Of a DNA stretch of 12,664 nt, positions 5,370-12,608 are shown piece after piece; position 1 is the stretch's first letter; every line of letters starts with the position of its first letter. The notes beneath the pieces were generated by a model. It saw nothing but the letters and a program-made list of their open reading frames with translations. It was not told the DNA's origin and ran no database searches. The stretch is from an uncultured Collinsella sp. (GTDB lineage Bacteria; Actinomycetota; Coriobacteriia; Coriobacteriales; Coriobacteriaceae), in contig CABUCA010000058.1 in assembly GCA_902489965.1 (NCBI GenBank), positions 1 through 12,664 on the forward strand, read 5' to 3'. The position numbers and the translations under genes were made by a program.

Positions 5370-6608
5370 ATGACAAAAGACGATAGGCAAGCGTTCGAGG
5401 TGCCCGATCGGCTCTTTGAATACGTGAGGTTGGTCGTCGACAACCGCGCGCTTGCAACGGTGCTGCTCTTTTTGCTGAGCCTGCTGCTGATTGGCATCGA
5501 CAACATCGTCGGAATCTTGGCGGTGCTGCTTGTCGGCTTTTTGCTGATCGATCGATTTGAGATCGTGTGCCGCTGCGTGGTGATTGGCGGCGCCGCGTGG
5601 GCCATGACGTTGGCGATTGGCGCCATGGCGCTCGGCGGCATCGAAGGGCCGGTGCTGTTCGATGCCGGCTTTGTATTCAACATGCTTGGCTTTGTGCTGG
5701 CGCTTGCCGCGTGCGTGCTGTTCTTGTGTGGCCGCGCCCTGTACAACCAGGGCTACGAGCAGGGCGAGCAGCATGCCGATTGTGTGCTGGCCGCTCGTAT
5801 TCAAGATCGCCTGATCGATCACCCCGACACCTGGGATAACATCGACGGCGACTTCTTGGAGGTCGAGGGCGCCCTTAACCGCGTGCGTGACCGTGAGCGC
5901 AAGGTGCAGCAAGCTCTGCGTGACGAATCTCATCGCAAGGACGATCTGGTCACGTACTTGGCACATGACCTACGCACCCCGCTTGCCAGTGTGGTGGGCT
6001 ATCTTTCGCTGCTGCAAGAGGCTCCCGAGCTGCCGGTTGAGCAACGTGCGCACTTTACGGGCGTGGCGCTCGACAAGGCGCACCGGCTCGATACGCTCAT
6101 CGAAGAGTTCTTCGATATCACGCGCTTTGACTTCCACGATATCGTGCTCACGCGCGGCTATGTTGATCTGGGGTTGCTGCTGGCTCAGGTGACTGACGAG
6201 TTCTATCCCATCCTCAACGAGCAGCATAAGGAAGTCCAAGTTGATATTCGCGAGGACCTGACGGTGCTCGTGGATGGCGACAAGATGGCCCGCGTGTTTA
6301 ACAACATCATGAAAAACGCCGTCGCCTATAGCTATGAGGGCTCGACTATCACGATTGAGGCCGGGCGCCAAGACGATGGCGGCGTGCGCGTGCGCTTTAT
6401 CAATCAGGGCGATCCCATCCCTGAGGCAAAGCTCAAGGTGATCTTTGAGAAGTTCTATCGCCTGGATGCGGCGCGTGCGACCAATCGCGGCGGCGCTGGA
6501 CTGGGGCTTGCCATCGCCAAGGAGATCGTATGCGCGCACGGCGGTACCGTTGCATGTGAATCGACGCCCGAACACACGATATTCACCATCGAGCTGCCCG
6601 CCGCATAG
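5370..6608 (+). CDS. vanS: VanS-type membrane sensor histidine kinase
   Basis: A 412-residue kinase paired with VanR. The start is ATG 5370, with GAGGA at 5358-5362; the frame stays open upstream into vanR, but those starts lack support. Four hydrophobic segments (about 27-43, 46-60, 69-90, 101-123) leave only very short outside loops, so there is no classical extracellular sensor domain. The H box YLAHDLRTPLASV carries H199 and resembles the VanS H box. The ATPase domain has an N box (NNIMKNA, 311-317), a degenerate G1 region (NQGDPIP), an F box (FEKFYRLD) and a G2 box (GGAGLGLAIAKEI). The weak G1 motif is seen in VanS-like kinases and need not mean inactivity. Stimulus unknown; likely a membrane or lipid II state. 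Confidence 0.93.
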   Translation: MTKDDRQAFEVPDRLFEYVRLVVDNRALATVLLFLLSLLLIGIDNIVGILAVLLVGFLLIDRFEIVCRCVVIGGAAWAMTLAIGAMALGGIEGPVLFDAGFVFNMLGFVLALAACVLFLCGRALYNQGYEQGEQHADCVLAARIQDRLIDHPDTWDNIDGDFLEVEGALNRVRDRERKVQQALRDESHRKDDLVTYLAHDLRTPLASVVGYLSLLQEAPELPVEQRAHFTGVALDKAHRLDTLIEEFFDITRFDFHDIVLTRGYVDLGLLLAQVTDEFYPILNEQHKEVQVDIREDLTVLVDGDKMARVFNNIMKNAVAYSYEGSTITIEAGRQDDGGVRVRFINQGDPIPEAKLKVIFEKFYRLDAARATNRGGAGLGLAIAKEIVCAHGGTVACESTPEHTIFTIELPAA

Positions 6609-6629
6609 CCAGTGTGCCCTTACAAACAC

Positions 6630-6703
6630 TTGACAATGCGCTCACGTGCATATGAGCCGCGATTCCTACTATCGATACTGCTGAATTGATATCGATGTGG
6701 AGG
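6630..6703 (+). promoter_or_regulatory. Upstream region of pstB: possible promoter and operators
   Basis: A perfect -35 box TTGACA (6630-6635) has no good -10 at 16-18 bases. It is followed by an inverted repeat GCTCA-N8-TGAGC (6640-6657). Further on, TATCGAT occurs at 6670-6676 and 6690-6696, exactly 20 bases apart; because the sequence is nearly palindromic, they also form an inverted pair. A TACTAT (6667-6672) could be another -10. GGAGG (6699-6703) is the pstB ribosome site. A regulated promoter is plausible, but I see no recognisable Pho box. Confidence 0.35.
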
Positions 6704-6711
6704 TATGCGGT

Positions 6712-7587
6712 ATGACGGCTGCTGCGGCTGTGGAGCCCACGGAGCTTGAAGAACTCATGAAAGCGCAGGCCGAGGCCGCGCACGAGCGCGAGGTTGGGGA
6801 TGCGACTCGCCCCACGGCAGAGGATCTTGCCGCCTCGCCGACGCGAATCGATGTTGAGGGCCTCGACCTGTTCTATGGCGACCACCATGCGCTCAAGGAC
6901 GTGAATATCAAGATCCGCGACAAGCAGATTACCTCGTTCATCGGGCCTTCGGGCTGCGGAAAGTCCACGTTGCTGCGCTGCTTTAACCGCATGAACGACG
7001 GCATCAAGGATTGCCGCATCGAGGGCAAGATTGCGCTCGATGGTCAAGATATCCTGGGCGACTACGACATCTGCCGCCTTCGCCAGCGCGTGGGCATGGT
7101 GTTCCAGCGCCCCAACCCGTTTCCCATGAGCATCTACGACAACGTCGCCTATGGGCCGCGCGGTATGGGTGTGCGCGATCGCGTCGTGCTCGACGAGCTG
7201 GTCGAAGACTCCCTGCGACGCGCCGCCCTGTGGGACGAGGCCAAGGACAAGCTCAAAGAGTCGGGTCTGGGTCTTTCGGGCGGCCAGCAGCAGCGTCTGT
7301 GCATCGCCCGCGCACTTGCCGTGCAGCCCGACATTCTGCTGATGGACGAGCCGACCTCGGCACTCGACCCTGTGTCGACGCTGGTGGTGGAGCAGCTGGC
7401 CTGCGAGCTCAAAGAGACCTGCACGCTCGTGGTCGTTACGCACAATATGCAGCAGGCGGCGCGTATCTCCGATTCGGTCGCATTCTTTTTGCTGGGTGAG
7501 CTGGTGGAGCACGCGCCCACCGCGCAACTCTTCAAGAATCCGACCGATCCGCGCACGGCGGATTATTTGACGGGGCGTTTTGGCTGA
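6712..7587 (+). CDS. pstB: Phosphate ABC transporter ATP-binding protein PstB
   Basis: A 291-residue cytoplasmic ATPase of the high-affinity phosphate importer. Motifs: Walker A GPSGCGKST (78-86), Q loop Q132 in VFQRPNPFPMSIYDNVAYG (typical of PstB), signature LSGGQQQR (188-195), Walker B ILLMDEP (208-214), H244 of the switch loop, and the end RTADYLTGRFG, close to the usual PstB terminus. ATG 6712 is chosen because GGAGG lies eight bases upstream; a GTG at 6697 overlaps that site. The N-terminal ~42 residues, acidic and alanine-rich, go beyond the usual PstB start. The partner genes pstS, pstC, pstA and phoU are not adjacent on either side. The gene is instead followed by a PhoB/PhoR-type pair, which fits phosphate sensing through the transporter. 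Confidence 0.95.
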   Translation: MTAAAAVEPTELEELMKAQAEAAHEREVGDATRPTAEDLAASPTRIDVEGLDLFYGDHHALKDVNIKIRDKQITSFIGPSGCGKSTLLRCFNRMNDGIKDCRIEGKIALDGQDILGDYDICRLRQRVGMVFQRPNPFPMSIYDNVAYGPRGMGVRDRVVLDELVEDSLRRAALWDEAKDKLKESGLGLSGGQQQRLCIARALAVQPDILLMDEPTSALDPVSTLVVEQLACELKETCTLVVVTHNMQQAARISDSVAFFLLGELVEHAPTAQLFKNPTDPRTADYLTGRFG

Positions 7588-7597
7588 TACCATCTAG

Positions 7598-7621
7598 TAA
7601 AGGTACCTTTAGGGTTAAGAT
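7598..7621 (+). promoter_or_regulatory. 14-bp palindrome and possible -10 before the PhoB-type gene
   Basis: TAAAGGTACCTTTA (7598-7611) is a perfect palindrome without a loop, so more likely a protein site than a terminator. TAAGAT (7616-7621) could serve as a -10, giving a transcript start near 7628 and a 24-base leader. No clear -35 is seen. It lies in the 64-base gap between pstB and the regulator. Confidence 0.35.
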
Positions 7622-7651
7622 GCGGTCATGCCGGCCGCAAAGGGGTTCAAC

Positions 7652-8380
7652 ATGATCTATTACGTCGAGGACGATGACAACATCAGGGATTTGACTGTCT
7701 ATGCGCTGCGCAAGCAGGGGATTGAGGCCGAAGGCTTTTCGTGCGACGGTGAGTTTAAGGCTGCCGTGGCGCGACGGGTACCCGATGCCGTCCTGCTCGA
7801 CATCATGCTGCCCGATACCGATGGCTTGGCGATTATGCGTCGACTGCGTGCCGATCGCCTGACGGCGACGGTGCCCATCATGATGCTTACCGCCAAGGAT
7901 ACCGAGCTCGACAAGGTGATGGCGCTCGATGGCGGTGCCGACGATTACCTGACTAAGCCGTTTTCGCTCATGGAGCTCGCCAGCCGCTGCCGCGCACTGC
8001 TGCGTCGCGGCGGCATGGTCAAACAGGCAAGCGATGTGCTCAGCGTGGGCGACATCGTGCTCTCGCCCAGCCATCGCGAGGTGACCGTTGCCGGCGAGTC
8101 GCTTAAGCTCACCCTGCGCGAGTTCGACCTGCTCGAGTACCTCATGCGCAAGCCCGGCGTGGTCTTTACCCGCGAGTCGTTGCTGCAGAGCGTGTGGGGC
8201 TGGGACTTCGACGGCGGTTCGCGCACCGTTGACGTGCACGTGCAGACGCTTCGCCAAAAACTGGGCGAGCATGCCAGCGCCATCGAGACCGTGCGCGGCG
8301 TGGGCTACCGCTTGGCCGAGCCTTCTGCCGGTGATGGTGCCGAAGGTGACGACACCGCGGCCACCGCATCGGAGGAGTAA
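7652..8380 (+). CDS. PhoB/PhoP-type response regulator (OmpR family)
   Basis: A 242-residue regulator. The receiver domain has the acidic cluster D7-D9, phosphoacceptor D50 in LLDIMLP, T80 and K102 in LTKPF. The winged-helix domain follows (about 128-222; FTRESLLQSVWGWDF, RTVDVHVQTLRQKLG, VRGVGYRL), then an acidic, disordered tail (GDGAEGDD...SEE). ATG 7652 is preferred over ATG 7628 because AAAGGGG (7639-7645) sits six bases ahead and because MIYYVEDDDN begins directly at beta strand 1. It is encoded between pstB and a PhoR-like kinase and should control phosphate-starvation genes. The phosphate role rests on context, since OmpR-family sequences alone do not fix it. Confidence 0.92.
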   Translation: MIYYVEDDDNIRDLTVYALRKQGIEAEGFSCDGEFKAAVARRVPDAVLLDIMLPDTDGLAIMRRLRADRLTATVPIMMLTAKDTELDKVMALDGGADDYLTKPFSLMELASRCRALLRRGGMVKQASDVLSVGDIVLSPSHREVTVAGESLKLTLREFDLLEYLMRKPGVVFTRESLLQSVWGWDFDGGSRTVDVHVQTLRQKLGEHASAIETVRGVGYRLAEPSAGDGAEGDDTAATASEE

Positions 8381-8383
8381 CCC

Positions 8384-9808
8384 GTGGTCTTCGCCCCCCA
8401 GGGAAAACATACGCTGTCGCACCGCGTTTTTGTGACGATCTTTGTCTGCGCCATGGCGGTTATCGTGGCGTTTACGGTGCTGGGTGCGTTCTTTGTGCAA
8501 AACACCTTGGCGGATGCCACGAGTGCCAACCTGGCGCAAGAAACCGAGCTCATTGCTGCCGCCCTCGACGAGCAGCAGGAGCCCATCCCGTTCTTGCGTA
8601 GCCTCGATCGAGAGGACTTGCGCATCACGCTGATTAACAAGGATGGATCGGTTGCCTACGACAACGAGGCGTCGCCTTCCACACTGCCCAACCATGGCGA
8701 TCGCCCCGAGGTCATCGAGGCCTTTGAGAGTGGTTCGGGTTCCGCGGAGCGCGCAAGCTCTACGCTCGACGAGATTATGCTGTATCGCGCCGTCGCCCTT
8801 GATAACGGCCAGGTTGTCCGCTTGGCGCAGGCCCAGCCTGGCGTTGCGGCGATTTTGCTGTCGATGGTGGCGCCGATGCTGCTTATCGCAGCAGCGGGTG
8901 CGGTACTCTCGTTTTTTATGGCGCGCCGCGAGTCCCGTGCCATCATCGCGCCGTTGCAAGAGGTGGATTTGGACCACCCACGCCGTAGCTATGAGCACGC
9001 CTATGCCGAGATGGTCCCCATGCTTGAGCGTATTGAGTCGCAGCGCCAGGAGCTCAAGCGCCAAATGGCGGTGCTGGCGGACAACGACCGTATGCGCCGC
9101 GAGTTCACGGCGAATATCACCCATGAGCTCAAGACGCCGCTTACGGCGATTTCGGGCTATGCCGAGCTCATCGCAAACGGCATGGTCGAGGGCGAGGGCG
9201 ACCTGCGCAACTTTGGCGGTCGCATCTATCGTGAGGCGGGCCGCTTGGCAGCGCTTGTCAACGATATCCTTACGCTGTCTAACTTGGACGAGGCCGAGCG
9301 TGCAACTGAGGGCGAGGCGGTGCCCATTGGTTCCACGGAGCCTATTGAGCTCTCGCGTGCCATCTACGCGGTTGAGCAGCGTCTTGAACAGGTCGCCCGT
9401 CAGGCGAATGTGACGATAAGTCATGAGACCAAGCCTGTGGTCATCGAAGGCGTGTCGCGCTTGATTGACGAGCTCATCTATAATCTGGCGAGCAACGCCA
9501 TCCGCTACAATCGACCCGGCGGTGCGGTTACGCTGCAGTGCGGCACCAACGACGAAGGCCATCCGTTCCTTGCGGTCGCCGACACGGGAATCGGTATCGC
9601 GCCTGAAGAACAGGGCAAGGTATTTGAGCGGTTCTATCGCGTGGACAAGAGTAGGTCCAAGGCGCGCGGCGGAACCGGTCTGGGGCTTGCAATTGTCAAG
9701 CATGCGGCCCTGTATCATCACGCCACGCTCGATCTGTCGAGCGAGTTGGGCGTGGGAACCACCATTACGGTGACGTTTCCCATACGGCAGGACGAGCCAT
9801 TCGCATAG
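8384..9808 (+). CDS. PhoR-type sensor histidine kinase
   Basis: A 474-residue membrane kinase beginning at GTG 8384, three bases after the regulator stop, with GGAGGAG (8371-8377) as ribosome site. The two genes are surely co-transcribed. Two membrane segments (about 15-38 and 156-179) frame an outside domain of about 115 residues. The H box FTANITHELKTPL carries H247. The ATPase domain has an N box (N367 to N371, in LIYNLASNAIRYN), a G1 box DTGIGI (400-405), an F box (FERFYRVDKSRS) and a G2 box GGTGLGLAIVKH. These motifs, with the preceding pstB and PhoB-type genes, fit PhoR. In known systems PhoR is held inactive by the Pst transporter through PhoU; no phoU lies nearby. Another stimulus cannot be excluded. 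Confidence 0.92.
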   Translation: MVFAPQGKHTLSHRVFVTIFVCAMAVIVAFTVLGAFFVQNTLADATSANLAQETELIAAALDEQQEPIPFLRSLDREDLRITLINKDGSVAYDNEASPSTLPNHGDRPEVIEAFESGSGSAERASSTLDEIMLYRAVALDNGQVVRLAQAQPGVAAILLSMVAPMLLIAAAGAVLSFFMARRESRAIIAPLQEVDLDHPRRSYEHAYAEMVPMLERIESQRQELKRQMAVLADNDRMRREFTANITHELKTPLTAISGYAELIANGMVEGEGDLRNFGGRIYREAGRLAALVNDILTLSNLDEAERATEGEAVPIGSTEPIELSRAIYAVEQRLEQVARQANVTISHETKPVVIEGVSRLIDELIYNLASNAIRYNRPGGAVTLQCGTNDEGHPFLAVADTGIGIAPEEQGKVFERFYRVDKSRSKARGGTGLGLAIVKHAALYHHATLDLSSELGVGTTITVTFPIRQDEPFA

Positions 9809-9833
9809 CGATACAACATAGATATTGATGCAG

Positions 9834-9876
9834 ACGCCGCATTTGACTTTCGGGTGCGGCGTTGTTGTGCAATTTT
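9834..9876 (+). terminator. Probable terminator of the PhoB/PhoR operon
   Basis: ACGCCGCA (9834-9841) pairs with TGCGGCGT (9855-9862) in an 8-bp GC-rich stem, extendable inward by U-G pairs. The tail TGTTGTGCAATTTT is only partly T-rich, so the efficiency is uncertain. It stands 25 bases after the kinase stop, where a terminator is expected before the capsule genes. Confidence 0.55.
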
Positions 9877-9927
9877 ACGATTGCTTCCGACATTTTTACA
9901 GGAGAGCCTGTTTCTTATGTATAGAGT

Positions 9928-9956
9928 TTGGTCTCGGTAAAAAGATGCGATAACAT
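9928..9956 (+). promoter_or_regulatory. Probable promoter of the capsule-control operon
   Basis: TTGGTC (9928-9933), a 17-base spacer and TAACAT (9951-9956) form a reasonable promoter in an AT-rich patch. Initiation near 9963 leaves a leader of about 40 bases. A small hairpin ACAGG-AGAG-CCTGT followed by TTCTT (9898-9916) lies just upstream and may add to termination from the left. Confidence 0.5.
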
Positions 9957-10003
9957 ACGGACAGTTTTGTCAATCCGAACTGGGGAAATGAAAGGCAAGC
10001 TGC

Positions 10004-10660
10004 ATGACCCTTCTCGAACTGTTCCAGCTGCTGAAGAAGCACCTTAAGCTGGTCATCACCCTTCCGGTGGTCTGCGCGATCGCCATGGGCATCGTGTCCT
10101 TCGTTGCGATGGACAACACCTACACCGCGACGACGAGCATGTACATTCTCGCCAAAACCGACGATAGCGGTCAGATGAGCTACAACGATCTCTCGGCGAG
10201 CCAGATGCTTTCCAACGATATCGCCACGCTGCTGGATAGCGATAGCGTTAAGAGCGGTGCTGCCAATGAGCTGGGCCTTGCTGACCTGGATGACTACAAG
10301 GTGTCTGTTTCCTCCGAGACCACCACGCGTGTCATTACGCTTTCGGTTACCGGCACCGATGCCAAGGAGACGTCTAAGGTCGCAAAGGCCATGGCCAGCT
10401 CGGTGAGTACGGTCGCTCAGAACGTCGGCGCTGCCCAGAGCATCAACGTTATCGACGAGGCTAAGACTCCCGAAGTCCCCAGCGGCCCCAAGCGTATGCT
10501 GTACGTTGCTGTCGCGTTCCTCGCGGGCATCTTTATCGCAGTTGCCTATGTCGTTTTGGCAGACATGCTCAACACCCGCATCCGCGGTGCCGAAGAGGCA
10601 GAAGAGCTCCTGGGCATTCCCGTTGTTGGCCGAATTCCGGCTATGAAAGGTGGTAAATAG
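10004..10660 (+). CDS. Wzz-like polysaccharide co-polymerase (CpsC/YveK type)
   Basis: A 218-residue membrane protein that sets chain length and supports export of capsule or exopolysaccharide, and usually activates the partner tyrosine kinase. Two membrane segments (about 16-36 and 165-187) enclose an outside domain with the usual Wzz layout, including a proline-rich stretch PEVPSGPKR just before the second segment. The cytoplasmic tail (RGAEEAEELLGIPVVGRIP) is the family's typical kinase-contacting end. ATG 10004 has AAAGG (9991-9995) as ribosome site. The kinase gene starts two bases after the stop, so the two are translationally linked. Polymer type cannot be told from the sequence. Confidence 0.92.
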   Translation: MTLLELFQLLKKHLKLVITLPVVCAIAMGIVSFVAMDNTYTATTSMYILAKTDDSGQMSYNDLSASQMLSNDIATLLDSDSVKSGAANELGLADLDDYKVSVSSETTTRVITLSVTGTDAKETSKVAKAMASSVSTVAQNVGAAQSINVIDEAKTPEVPSGPKRMLYVAVAFLAGIFIAVAYVVLADMLNTRIRGAEEAEELLGIPVVGRIPAMKGGK

Positions 10661-10662
10661 GC

Positions 10663-11400
10663 ATGGCTAAGGCAAAGAACACCGATAAGCTCGTTGTACA
10701 GAATGCCGCCAAGACCCTTCTGGCCAACATCCGCTTTGCGAGCGTGGACGACCCCATTCGCACCATCACCGTTACGTCCTCGATTCCCAACGAGGGCAAG
10801 TCTACGGTTTCCATCAACCTTGCCCAGGCTATCGCCACCAGCGGCAAGAGCGTCCTGCTGGTCGAGGCTGATATGCGTCGCAGGTCCCTTGCCGATATGC
10901 TCGGCGTCCGCTCCCGCGGCGGACTCTATGCAGTCCTTTCCGAGCAGGTTTCTATTGACCAGGCGATTGTCGAGACGGGTCAGAAGAACTTCTACTTCCT
11001 CGATGCCGAGCCGCATATTCCCAATCCTGCCGACATCATCGTCTCTCACCGCTTTGCCAAGCTGGTAAAGGCACTGTCCGCCAAGTTCCAGTACGTCATC
11101 TTTGATGCTCCCCCGGTCGGCACCTTCATCGATGCTGCCGAGATCGCAAGTCTGACCGACGGTGCGCTTTTTGTCGTGCGTGAGGACTTCACCAAGCGCG
11201 AGGAGGCGCTCAACGCCATCGGTCAGCTTAAGAAGTCCGAGAAGGTCAAGCTCATCGGTACCGTTATGAACTACTGCGAGACCGAGACCAGCGAGTACTA
11301 CTACTCCTACTACACCAAGGACGGTAAGAAGGTGAAGAAGGGCTCCGACGATCAGGGGACTTCCAAAAAGGGCATCTTCACCAACCGAGCAAACGTTTAG
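10663..11400 (+). CDS. BY-type protein tyrosine kinase (CpsD/CapB family)
   Basis: A 245-residue cytoplasmic kinase that autophosphorylates on C-terminal tyrosines and works with the Wzz-like protein. Walker A is SSIPNEGKST (39-48). Walker A' is LLVEADMR (65-72), with glutamate where many members have the first aspartate. Walker B is VIFDAPP (145-151). The tyrosine cluster EYYYSYY holds Y212, Y213, Y214, Y216 and Y217. A lysine-rich tail of about 28 residues follows the cluster. The family's cluster is often closer to the end. AAAGGTGG near 10645-10652 is the ribosome site. Like Gram-positive CpsD it has no membrane segment and depends on its neighbour for membrane contact. Next downstream is the cognate phosphatase, 17 bases away. 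Confidence 0.94.
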   Translation: MAKAKNTDKLVVQNAAKTLLANIRFASVDDPIRTITVTSSIPNEGKSTVSINLAQAIATSGKSVLLVEADMRRRSLADMLGVRSRGGLYAVLSEQVSIDQAIVETGQKNFYFLDAEPHIPNPADIIVSHRFAKLVKALSAKFQYVIFDAPPVGTFIDAAEIASLTDGALFVVREDFTKREEALNAIGQLKKSEKVKLIGTVMNYCETETSEYYYSYYTKDGKKVKKGSDDQGTSKKGIFTNRANV

Positions 11401-11417
11401 TTGATTAAGGCTGACCT

Positions 11418-12068
11418 ATGCGTGACATTCATTGCCATATCTTGCCGGGTGTAGACGACGGCGCCGCCGATCTCGATGAGAGCTTGGCGATGCTCGAGGC
11501 TGCCAAGCGGGCCGGTGTAACCAGAATCGTTTGCACTCCTCACTGCCGTGATCCCTATTTTGATTACGACAAGATGTGGGATGCCTTTGAGCTGCTGCGT
11601 GATAACGCTGACGGTTTTCCGCTCCAGATGGGCTTCGAGGTCAACCATCGAAAGCTCGTTGAGCTTGGTATCGATGCCGCGGAGCACTTGCATTTCGATG
11701 GGACCAACGAGTTTCTGCTCGAGCTTTCGACGCATGCCGATGCGTATGCGTTTAGAGAGTACGAGAACACGATTTACGATTTGCAGTGCCGTGGTTACCA
11801 GGTGATTATCGCTCATCCTGAGCGCTATCGTGCGGTTCAAAAGGATGTAAGCGTGGCGGAGCGCCTGGTCGATATGGGCTGCAAGCTGCAGGCTTCGGCG
11901 GACTTTATTGCCGGCGGTCGCTTTGGTCGCGAGAAAAAGCCGGCACAGCGCCTGTTCGATCAGAACCTGTACAGCTTCATCGCGAGCGATGCCCATAACG
12001 TGGGTCATTACGACTGCCTGGCGAAGGCTCGCGCGAAGTTTAGCGTGCGCGGAGCTCATTTTCGCTAA
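11418..12068 (+). CDS. PHP-family protein tyrosine phosphatase (CpsB/YwqE type)
   Basis: A 216-residue metal-dependent phosphatase expected to remove phosphate from the upstream kinase's tyrosines. The PHP signature DIHCHILPGVDDG (3-15) supplies metal ligands H5, H7 and D14 or its neighbour. Further ligands are probably H42 in CTPH, E74 in MGFEV, H133 in AHPERY, and D191/H193 in SDAH. The length is a little below the family's usual ~240-260 residues, with the missing part near the C-terminus, but every motif is present. Start ATG 11418, preceded by TAAGG (11405-11409). It completes the co-polymerase, kinase and phosphatase trio, the standard control module of capsule operons. Confidence 0.93.
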   Translation: MRDIHCHILPGVDDGAADLDESLAMLEAAKRAGVTRIVCTPHCRDPYFDYDKMWDAFELLRDNADGFPLQMGFEVNHRKLVELGIDAAEHLHFDGTNEFLLELSTHADAYAFREYENTIYDLQCRGYQVIIAHPERYRAVQKDVSVAERLVDMGCKLQASADFIAGGRFGREKKPAQRLFDQNLYSFIASDAHNVGHYDCLAKARAKFSVRGAHFR

Positions 12069-12107
12069 TATCTGTCCCTAACGTTCGCATTGAATGAAAG
12101 GGCAGCC

Positions 12108-12608
12108 ATGGATATTCAACTTAAGACGGGATGTTTTGATGACGCGGCGTTGGTGCGCCGCGTCGTTTTTATAGACGAGCAGGGCTACGAGAATGAGTTC
12201 GACGCTATCGACGAGGATCCAAACTGCATTCATGTGACGCTCTATGTAGACGGCGAGCTTGCCGGTTGCTCGCGCGTGTTTCCCGAAGAGCTTGAGCGCG
12301 TGGCTGACGCAGAGGCCCCGGTGTTGCCGGCATGCGACGTGGACGAAGGCGTTGCGGCGGGGGAGACCTACATTATGGGGCGCGTCGCCGTGCTGCCGGC
12401 TATGCGTCGTCGCGGACTGGCGAGTGCGATCGTCGAGGCCAGTGCTTCGTGTGCACGCGATGCCGGCGCTAAGCTTATTAAGCTGCATGCGCAGGAATAC
12501 GTGTTGCCGCTCTATGCAAAGGCGGGCTACACGCAAATTGCCCCGGTAGATTACGAAGACGAGGGCCAGCCCCATGTCTGGATGGCCAAGCGCGTAGATG
12601 GCAGATAG
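12108..12608 (+). CDS. GNAT-family N-acetyltransferase
   Basis: A 166-residue acetyltransferase with unknown acceptor. Motif A, carrying the acetyl-CoA pyrophosphate loop, is GRVAVLPAMRRRGLASAIV (residues about 91-109, RRRGLA being the Q/RxxGxG/A loop). The start VRRVVFIDEQGYENEFD and the later LHAQEYVLPLYAKAGY fit the ElaA/YjcF-like group. ATG 12108 has AAAGGG (12097-12102) as ribosome site; a TTG at 12090 is in frame but overlaps that site's surroundings. A TAATAT at 12066-12071 could be a -10 without a -35. The gene is 39 bases behind the phosphatase, so it may be co-transcribed. Its first codons contain a terminator-like hairpin (12141-12170), which is odd. The function has no obvious tie to capsule synthesis. 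Confidence 0.9.
   Translation: MDIQLKTGCFDDAALVRRVVFIDEQGYENEFDAIDEDPNCIHVTLYVDGELAGCSRVFPEELERVADAEAPVLPACDVDEGVAAGETYIMGRVAVLPAMRRRGLASAIVEASASCARDAGAKLIKLHAQEYVLPLYAKAGYTQIAPVDYEDEGQPHVWMAKRVDGR
12141..12170 (+). terminator. Terminator-like hairpin inside the acetyltransferase gene
   Basis: GACGCGGCG (12141-12149) pairs without mismatch with CGCCGCGTC (12156-12164), loop of six bases, then GTTTTT (12165-12170). It has the geometry of an intrinsic terminator: a 9-bp GC-rich stem followed almost directly by a T run. It covers about codons 12-21, which encode the conserved stretch LVRRVVFID, so it is truly inside the gene. Ribosomes translating the gene would be expected to block the hairpin. 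Confidence 0.5.

Noticed and set aside
3110..6608. Glycopeptide resistance cluster
   Set aside because: VanR, VanS and a carboxypeptidase are present, but no vanH, ligase or vanX gene, so resistance is not supported.
7532..9721. Very long minus-strand open frame (729 codons)
   Set aside because: It is antisense to pstB, the PhoB-type and PhoR-type genes, which carry complete domain motifs. It is a codon-bias shadow.
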